Shown piece after piece: positions 9,801 to 15,748 of a stretch of DNA of 15,748 nucleotides. A program made the translations under genes and the position numbers. Position 1 is the first letter of the stretch, and each line of letters starts with the position of its first letter. The notes under the pieces are model-generated. The model searched no databases. It saw nothing but the letters and a program-made list of their open reading frames with translations, and had not been told where the DNA came from. This DNA is from Thermomucor indicae-seudaticae (Eukaryota > Mucoromycota > Mucoromycetes > Mucorales > Lichtheimiaceae): contig JSYX01000720.1 in NCBI GenBank assembly GCA_000787465.1, positions 1-15,748 of the forward strand. The letters run 5' to 3'.

Positions 9801-10523
9801 ATCCCACATTGTCAAGACGGGGCCGCAAAGCTCCACGTACCAACGTGTCCAGTTGTAGTCTCCACAAGGCTTTCCATCCACAGTCAAATCGTTCTTTTTA
9901 CGAAGATAGCCTTCCATGTAGACTTTACGTCGATAGTGTTCATATAGTCGCTGCACATGCTGCATGTCAGACGGCACCGCAGCGACGTTTGACAGTTGCT
10001 GCGTAGATGGTTTAATGAAACGAGCTGGGCGGGCTGAATTGGTCGTCTCAGCAACATTGCGGACGGAAACTGGCCGACCTATTCCATTGTTTTTCGTCAA
10101 GGAAGTCAAGGTGGGTGACGAACGTATCATGGCGGCACGATGAGGTGGCGGACTAGATAATGGTACTTGGTAAGACAGAGGCCTGTCGTCATCCTCGTCT
10201 TCGTCATCTTCTTCTCCGCTCAGGTCTGCATTATCTGACTGTTGCACAGGTGACTTTAACCCATATTTTTCAGCGTAAAGCATTGCTGACGCACGTCTCG
10301 TACTAGGCGTTCGCGGTTGTCGTCCTCTGAACGGTCTCTGCGGTGACCGCTGCTGATGGATTGATGACTGATCTGATATGCTCAGGGTATCGACTGTGGA
10401 TTCAATATCATGGTGGTGGCCGCTACCATCGTCCGAGGGTAACATGTTTTCCAGTAATGATTGCCTTGGAAGGAAGAGGCCGTCTATGAAACGGTCTTTG
10501 TTAATATATCTAACAAGGTACAT
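6818..10523 (-). CDS. Tandem PH-domain protein, Skg3/Caf120-like
   Basis: There are two exons, 10523-7317 (1069 codons) and 7252-6818 (144 aa plus stop), joined across a 64-nt phase 0 intron; the product is about 1213 aa. PH domain 1 spans about 201-316 (YMEGYLRKKNDL, W-T-R-W-Y-V-E-L, A-A-A-W-V-R-A-I). A second PH-like domain spans about 341-470 (GWLQVRFPGSTDWQKYWAVV), followed by a conserved helical segment to about 530. This resembles yeast Skg3/Caf120, bud-neck/cortex proteins of which Caf120 is linked to CCR4-NOT. The long disordered remainder has an acidic patch (632-642), nine Gln (897-905) and a charged coiled coil (about 1012-1048). Its Met-rich tail has three DPRM-x-MM units. Basophilic sites (RRAS 77, RRKS 707, RRST 884) suggest PKA-type regulation. 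The first 26 residues look unlike the rest, so Met27 (10445) or an upstream exon is possible. Confidence 0.85.
7060..7245 (-). repeat. Imperfect Met-rich coding repeats at the PH-protein C-terminus
   Basis: The second exon of the PH-protein gene has three copies of an element coding M-[MV]-D-P-R-M-[PS]-M-M, separated by Met/Pro-rich spacers. The DNA copies lie near 7188-7210, 7151-7170 and 7090-7110 and share the core ATG-G[TA]GGA[TC]CC-CG-ATG. The plus strand reads as a His-rich frame across the same stretch, which is an antisense artefact. Confidence 0.75.
7809..7835 (-). repeat. CAG/CAA tract coding nine Gln in the PH protein
   Basis: On the coding strand, five CAG codons are followed by four CAA codons, placing nine Gln (residues 897-905) between HHP and WETM. 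The CAA interruptions make it less slippery than a pure CAG run. Confidence 0.8.
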
Positions 10524-11924
10524 TCTCCCGCTGTCCCTTCCCTCAGCCCCCCTGATCCTCGTGTGAGGAACAAGGAGATTGAAAGGTCATCTTCAACCAC
10601 AATGTCCAAATACGGAAACATATTGTTTCGAACGAAAAGGCTCGTGTTTGCATTACCTGGCTATTGCAGAATGTCAAACCCGCTACAACAGAGATATTCA
10701 GCGGAGAAAGCAAATCTGAGAGATGTTCAGCAATGCCGCAACCGACGAGAATGACCTATGAATCTGCCGGTATATGACAACAACTCACAGAAGAAAGAGT
10801 GAAAAGGGAGAGAAAGGTAAAGAAGAAAAGGAAAAAATTAGACCGGGGAATCCCAGGTCCAGGTCTTGCAGCTACTCGGTTCCCCGCTCTGACTTTTTTA
10901 TCATGTGCGAATATCCAGGATGTAATATGTAAGTGTCCCCACCATCTTGGGGGGAAACACTCAACCCATTCTTCACAGAACATCATGCTGCGGAAGCTGA
11001 TTATGGAAATGTTGCCATGACAATCAATCACTCAATCATTGGGTGGATTCCGGTCCGTGCACGACAACAAAACAACAATCTTAATATTCAAAACACAAAC
11101 ACTTTTGAACAACGGACTCCATTGTCACAGCAAACAGGATCTTGTACGACGTAAATGTAAGCTCGTTGTACATCGGCCAAAAGTTGCGTGAAGCACTTAG
11201 GCGAGCAAGAACAAGGGTTCAGCTGAGAACTCCACCTCGACAGAAATCAGGGATAATGAGCCTTCTGTAAATATTCAACAGTACTGTGAGCTACGGTATG
11301 CCCTTCCATTGATTAGGGAAGGGTAAGCAAAAAGAGCGTAACCCCATGTCCTTGGACTACGGCAGCCGTTGCCGCATTTTGCTTCGCTGAAATAAGCTGT
11401 GTCTTTTTCTGCAACAAAGGCACAATTGAATGGCACGTGGGTTCAATATTAACGGGCATCATCACCAAGTGTCCCGACGGTCCACAGCTCCTGACAACTT
11501 TTGCACTAGTGGCCATACTAAATCCGACATCGTAAGCCATGCTTTTCTGTCAGGCAGGTATAATTGTCATACTTCTACAGCCAATCAGGGCTGAGAACTT
11601 TGTCACCTGCCCTATGGCATTACAGCATAAAGCTACGAAGGAACAAGAAGCGGGCGCTGTAATGTAACGGATTGTAAGAATTACGATATCTGATGCCGCG
11701 ATCATTCTTAAACAGCCAACGTAAGCTTGGTTTTACATGATTCACCTACGATTTTGTATGTACACAGCGTATCTTTCGGTTATTGTGTTATTAAACTTCA
11801 AAGCACGTTTTGATCTGCGCTTTGGCGGGTTGAGCTTTTCGGATTGCGAAAAAGCCACAGACTCCCAACAGAAAGGCCCGTCCTGGAAAAAAATGTACCT
11901 TTGCAGGAAATCGTCATATACGAC
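10524..11924. other. 1.4-kb divergent intergenic region with unassigned coding-like patches
   Basis: This region separates the starts of the PH-protein gene (minus) and RPA43 (plus). It must contain both promoters and possibly untranslated leader exons. Three patches look coding-like but carry no recognisable family. They are a plus frame ending at 11154 (rich in Asn/Gln/Thr), a plus frame at 11197-11325 bounded by TAG on the left and a GTAAGC donor-like string on the right, and 11313-11540, open on both strands. I could not splice these into one sensible protein. No tRNA or repeat array was seen. Confidence 0.4.
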
Positions 11925-12845
11925 ATGGCAAAGGAAGAAAAGAAACGTAAAAGCAAATCGAAAGACGACCACGCCTCAAAAAAACAGAAAACCAAAAAGT
12001 CAAGTTCAAAAGCTGAAACGGTCGTCTCAGTGACCTCGACTAGCACAGTGCCCTCAGCCAGCACATTCTCCTCGGCATTTTCGGAAGTTGTCGCGACAGT
12101 GTACATCCATTTGGCACCGCTATGGGCAAATAACGTAATGGAAGGCGTCACTGAACAACTGAATGCATTCCTGATGAAGTAATGTTTTTAGTCTCCCTTT
12201 TGTTTTACCTCATTCCCTGAATTTCTGTTGACACGACCAACGACAGATATGTACCAGAAGTGGACGGCGTTGTTCTGGCTCATTCCGACGTTGAATTATT
12301 GAGCGACAAGGGCAAAGTCCTATATGATTCTCCTTATTGCCATTTCTTTATACGCACCAAGTTACTTGTCTGGAAACCAAAGAAAGGAATTAGACTTGGT
12401 AAGAGTTCTTCTGCTACTGTCTGTCTGTTTCGAGCCACTTATCCGATAAATTCAAGTCGGCCGTATCAACTTACAGTCTGAAGATCACATTGGTCTCTTG
12501 ATCCTTGGCACCTTCAATGCATCAATTCCGAGCGCCAATATACCGTCTGATAAGTATGAATGGCGTGCATCAGATATGGAGCCGCAACCCTCGGAAGCAA
12601 ATAGCGACGATGGAGAAACTACCGGAAAATCATTCACAGACGAGCGGAAACGGAGTCATTATGGCGAATGGATCGATAAAAGCACGGGCGAGCCAGTAGG
12701 CGGAGAGGATGGTGTTGTCGAGTTCGACGTGGTTGAGTAAGTATTCGTAATCGAAAGGTGCATGGTAGATGGGCATCATTGACAAATGCGGTTCTTCAGT
12801 ATCATAGAAGCAAACGACATTCTTACCGTCTCCGGTGCATTATAG
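11925..12845 (+). CDS. RPA43: RNA polymerase I subunit RPA43
   Basis: Four exons encode 243 aa: 11925-12178, 12247-12398, 12457-12736 and 12800-12845. The Lys-rich N-terminus (about 2-30) looks like a nuclear/nucleolar targeting signal. An SHS2-type domain follows (VVATVYIHLAPLWANN, YVPEVDGVVLAHSDVEL, YDSPYCHFFI), then an OB-fold half (GRINLQSEDHIGLLILGTF, NASIP) and a C-terminal strand (EANDILTVSGAL). These are diagnostic RPA43 motifs. The subunit pairs with RPA14/A14 in the Pol I stalk and is the contact for the initiation factor Rrn3/TIF-IA in rRNA gene transcription. Intron 2 was placed so that V-G-R-I-N-L-Q-S stays intact; the nearer AG at 12476 would break the frame. The donor of intron 3 overlaps an in-frame TAA (12738-12740), so unspliced RNA ends 15 residues early. 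The start is the first ATG of the frame after a pyrimidine-rich CAG that may end a leader intron. Confidence 0.92.
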
Positions 12846-13261
12846 TGATATCTGCTCGTACAGTTTCATCTAGATTTCCAGCATCCTATAAAACAGCATC
12901 TATCACAGCAACAGCATCTATTCCTACATCGTTTCTTTCTTTTCGTTCAGCATCCATTTAGACGTCGCAAAGAAATAAATCGCGTCTCGTGGATTTTGCT
13001 TTTCTGAATTGTCCAGACTTTTGGAAAATTGACAATTTGCGCTACTCGAAATACATGCATGTACAGATAGCTAAAACTACGACCCTCCACCTACGCTGTC
13101 GATCCCTGTTACCCAGTATGCAAAATGTCATTGTGCCGAAACGTGCTGCCCAAGTCGGTGTGCTTGACGTAGTTAGCAGAAAAGTTTCTTAGATATGTGC
13201 ATATTGGCGGTCACTCTTTTCGACGTACAACGATAACTGAACATAGTCTGTTCATCCTTTA
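12846..13261. other. Intergenic region between the convergent RPA43 and GatB genes
   Basis: These 416 nt hold the 3' flanks of two convergent genes. The heptamer CAGCATC occurs four times within 76 nt (12879, 12894, 12912 and 12948) in a weak, irregular repeat. Short open frames here show no family features. Confidence 0.45.
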
Positions 13262-13263
13262 TT
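13258..13263 (-). terminator. Probable polyadenylation signal of GatB
   Basis: On the minus strand AATAAA (13263-13258) overlaps the last two bases of the GatB stop codon (TAATAAA). It is the only canonical hexamer I noticed just after this gene. Fungal poly(A) signals are loose, so its use is inferred. Confidence 0.4.
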
Positions 13264-15622
13264 ATTCTTGCGGTTTGTTCTTTTTTGACTGTGAACGTCT
13301 TGAATGCTCAGCATTCGTAATATCTTCCAACTTGCAACCGAGGACTTCACATAGTGCATTACTGGCTTCTTTAGGATCTGCCATTCCTTTGGTCTCACGC
13401 ATCAGTTGACCAATAAACCACTTGAACATTTTGATTTCGCCACTCTTGAATTTTTGCAGCTGAACAGACCAACCGATTATTAGTTATAACGTGATATCAA
13501 AAGCCAAATCCATTTGAGTTTCCTTACTTGATCAGGATGCTCATTTGTGAGCTTTCTGCAGATGTCTATCAGTCTCTCCTTGTCACCTATTCGTCCCCAT
13601 CCTTTCTTTTCTACAATGTCCTGGCTGGATGCACCGTTCGGTTCCTCAATCATAGTCCGCAGGACTTTCTTGGCGGTTTGGCCTGACATCGTCTTAACAA
13701 GAAGGCGCAAAGATCTATTACGCTCCCTCCTTTTTTCTTCTCACCTGTAATGGAATTGCTGTGCACCATATCGATCAACGAGGCCATCTGTGCAGTGGAA
13801 ACTGGGTTTGCCCTGAAAGGTATGTCTCTTCGTCCGAGTTCTCCGAAAAGTTCATGTAAGGTCCTAGCACGAATATTGGTTTTGTTGGACAAACTGCGCA
13901 CTGTTAAGCCGAAAACCTTACCAGTTTAAAACGGTTTGTGGGTTCCGGCCTTGACAGACCTTTTTCTCGTCATCAGACCTTGGCTATCCCACCCAAGTCC
14001 TAACCTTTTACCTTCTCGAAAAATTCAACGCTTCCCGGCTCGTTCAAGAGCGTTTGAGCATCAGTCAGCGAGATGTTGTATTGCTTCATAAGTCGATCAC
14101 GGGTCTCGTCAGGGAGTTCGGGGAGGCTGGAAGCGATTTTATTGACATAGTCCTGATAATCACATAGAGCGTTGTTCGGACAATGACATCCCCCAAACTC
14201 AATTTCTACCGGACGTACCTGGCTTAAAATGAGTTTTGGCAAGTCAGCTTCCGGCATGTAGCGATAATCTGGCGCAGTTTCTTTGCTCCTAAGGCTGAAG
14301 GTCTTCCGTGCTGTCACATCAAAACCACGGGTTTCTGGCATCACTCTTCCTCCGTTTTTAAGAATGTCGATTTGTCGTTCAATCTCGGCCTCTGTCATGC
14401 AAAGTTATTAGGGGTCGCATATTTACATATGTAACAGCTGCAACCATGTAAGTTTACCGATAGCCATAGACAGGAAACGAACGCTATTCAGATTCTTCAC
14501 TTCGCATCGTGTTCCAAACGGTTCACCTATCCGATGCACAGAAATATTCACATCACATCGCATTGAGCCCTGCTTACGATCAGCATCTTCCCGGGACTTA
14601 TCTAGCGCTCTAGACTGACTGAAAGGTTTCCTACCTCGCTCATACTAGCTTCGGATGATCCTACTGCGCGCAAAATAGCTTGCAGTTTCTTTACAAATAA
14701 GGAAGCCTCGAGGGCAGTTCTGACTTGTTTCTTAGTGGAAGAACGCAACAAGATTATCCAGCAAGGAATATATGAAAAAAAACGGTACCTCATGTCCGGC
14801 TTTGTAACTATTTCCATCAGACCCGTACCAGCACGATTCATGTCTAACAGTGTGAAGCCTGGGTGCAAGTCATGTATGCTTTTTCCTGTATCTTGCTCTA
14901 ACTGTATCTGATGAATACCCACTTGCAGTGGGTTTTGGAGTCCATCCAGACAACCAAGTTCAATCATTCCCCCACGCGCAATAGGTTCTGCCATCAATGA
15001 TAGATAACTGAGCACAGCCAAGGCAGATGTCGTTGCGCATAATACTATTCCTTACCACGATGTTGCGTTATTTGATAACCCTGTGGAAGATCAGGGTAAA
15101 AGTAATGCTTTCGGTCAAAGGATGACACGAGTTGTACCGTACTTTTTAGTGCAAGTGCTGTTCTGATGGCCAGTTCAACACAGCGACTGTTCAACCTCTA
15201 AGGGCAATATGTAAAAACGTTAAAATACAAAGCGGCCTCCTTTTGCACTTTCTTCTCCTTGCCGGTTGCACTCCTGGAAAGGCGAGATCGATCGCGGAAA
15301 CCTTGCTGTTTACGGGTTCCTCATAAGACGTTGGCGTAGCTGATTGTGTCAACACGAATTTATTTTAACCATTGCGGTGAGTCCCAGGGCTCATTGAATA
15401 ATTCGGCAAAATAGTGTTTTGCTAGCTACCAGAGAAAAGTTTGGTTTTCGAACTGATTTGGGCGTGGACTTCAATTCCAATGATCGCTTCCCACCCTTCT
15501 TTCACATGCCGAGTACTAGCGGCTTCTGCAGTTGCGGTAGTCACTAAGGTCGCTCTTTGAACGAGCCTCGCAGCCCTCAGTGTTTGCGGTAATCCGGAGA
15601 TCTTGAAATGCAGAAGGGACAT
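13262..15622 (-). CDS. gatB: Mitochondrial glutamyl-tRNA(Gln) amidotransferase subunit B
   Basis: Twelve exons encode 543 aa: 15622-15430, 15339-15263, 15197-15056, 14987-14789, 14719-14635, 14569-14458, 14391-14219, 14152-14012, 13959-13922, 13863-13745, 13682-13528 and 13459-13262. A basic, Ser/Thr/Ala-rich leader (1-40) suggests mitochondrial import. The core follows GatB/Pet112 step by step: [100 protein letters not shown] and [13 protein letters not shown]. The C-terminal tRNA-binding tail has [30 protein letters not shown] and KGMADP. GatB works with GatA and a GatC/GatF partner to convert Glu-tRNA(Gln) to Gln-tRNA(Gln) in mitochondria. E51 and H53 lie in the metal-site motif GIEVH. Intron 2 appears to use a GC donor. 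Introns 4 (69 nt) and 7 (66 nt) are frame-preserving and stop-free. Confidence 0.93.
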
Positions 15623-15748
15623 GAAACGTCAAAGTAAACAAAAATGGAAACCGCAGTTTCTCAGGCCGATTTTCTGTCCAACGAGAACACTGAATTTTGA
15701 GGAAGTATTCACGCCGCTCTGACCCCTTTGCGTCGTTACGAGGTTAGA
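15623..15748. promoter_or_regulatory. GatB upstream region (window end)
   Basis: These 126 nt precede the GatB start codon on the minus strand and should hold its leader and core promoter. No TATA box is evident. An 18-codon plus-strand frame from the ATG at 15644 has no supporting feature. Confidence 0.4.

Noticed and set aside
10756..11031. Minus-strand 91-codon frame with a Phe/Leu-rich end
   Set aside because: The hydrophobic run comes from an A-rich tract on the plus strand; no start context, splice partner or family signal.
11798..12151. Minus-strand 117-codon open frame
   Set aside because: It is antisense to RPA43 exon 1, whose Lys/Ser-rich codons give long open antisense frames.
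12879..12954. CAGCATC repeats considered as a possible array
   Set aside because: Four irregularly spaced heptamers without conserved longer repeats or spacers; not a CRISPR-like or tandem array.
15644..15700. 18-codon plus-strand frame upstream of GatB
   Set aside because: Too short, no splice donor at its end and no family signal; likely chance.

Overview
The window looks like nuclear DNA of an early-diverging filamentous fungus, most likely Mucoromycota/Mucorales. The evidence is gene content and gene structure. The genes are short-intron, intron-rich and eukaryotic: I reconstruct about 23 introns of 43-90 nt, several with CTAAC/CTAAT-like branch sites. They include an Rgd2/Rga8-type F-BAR-DEP-RhoGAP protein, a Skg3/Caf120-type PH protein and the RNA polymerase I subunit RPA43. 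There is also a Fanzor-type transposase relic of a kind common in these fungi. The species assignment is inference.

Layout from left to right. 1-972 holds the C-terminal part of a degenerate Fanzor (eukaryotic TnpB-like) transposase and AT-rich flank with a small inverted repeat. 973-1310 (minus) holds a small, unassigned, probably two-exon gene or a decayed copy of one. 1655-4515 (plus) is an eight-exon Rho-GAP of 815 aa, followed by about 1 kb without a convincing gene. A TATA box at 5445 leads into a four-exon plus-strand gene (5526-6582) for a 285-aa LEA-2-like type II membrane protein. It is convergent with a minus-strand gene (6818-10523, two exons, about 1213 aa) for a tandem-PH Skg3/Caf120-like protein with long disordered tails. 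A 1.4-kb divergent intergenic region follows, with a few coding-like patches I cannot assign. RPA43 lies at 11925-12845 (plus, four exons, 243 aa). Mitochondrial GatB lies at 13262-15622 (minus, twelve exons, 543 aa), convergent with RPA43.

These are ordinary single eukaryotic genes, not an operon, and I see no multi-gene system. Two themes recur: cell polarity and membrane signalling (Rho-GAP, PH protein, LEA-2 protein) and core expression machinery (Pol I, mitochondrial tRNA amidation). The more unusual observations are the Fanzor relic with a broken zinc ribbon, three frame-preserving introns without stops, a probable GC-AG intron that rescues a conserved GatB motif, a 24-nt microexon in the Rho-GAP, and a Met-rich repeat tail on the PH protein. 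All splice models were made by eye from GT/GC-AG sites, reading-frame continuity and family conservation.
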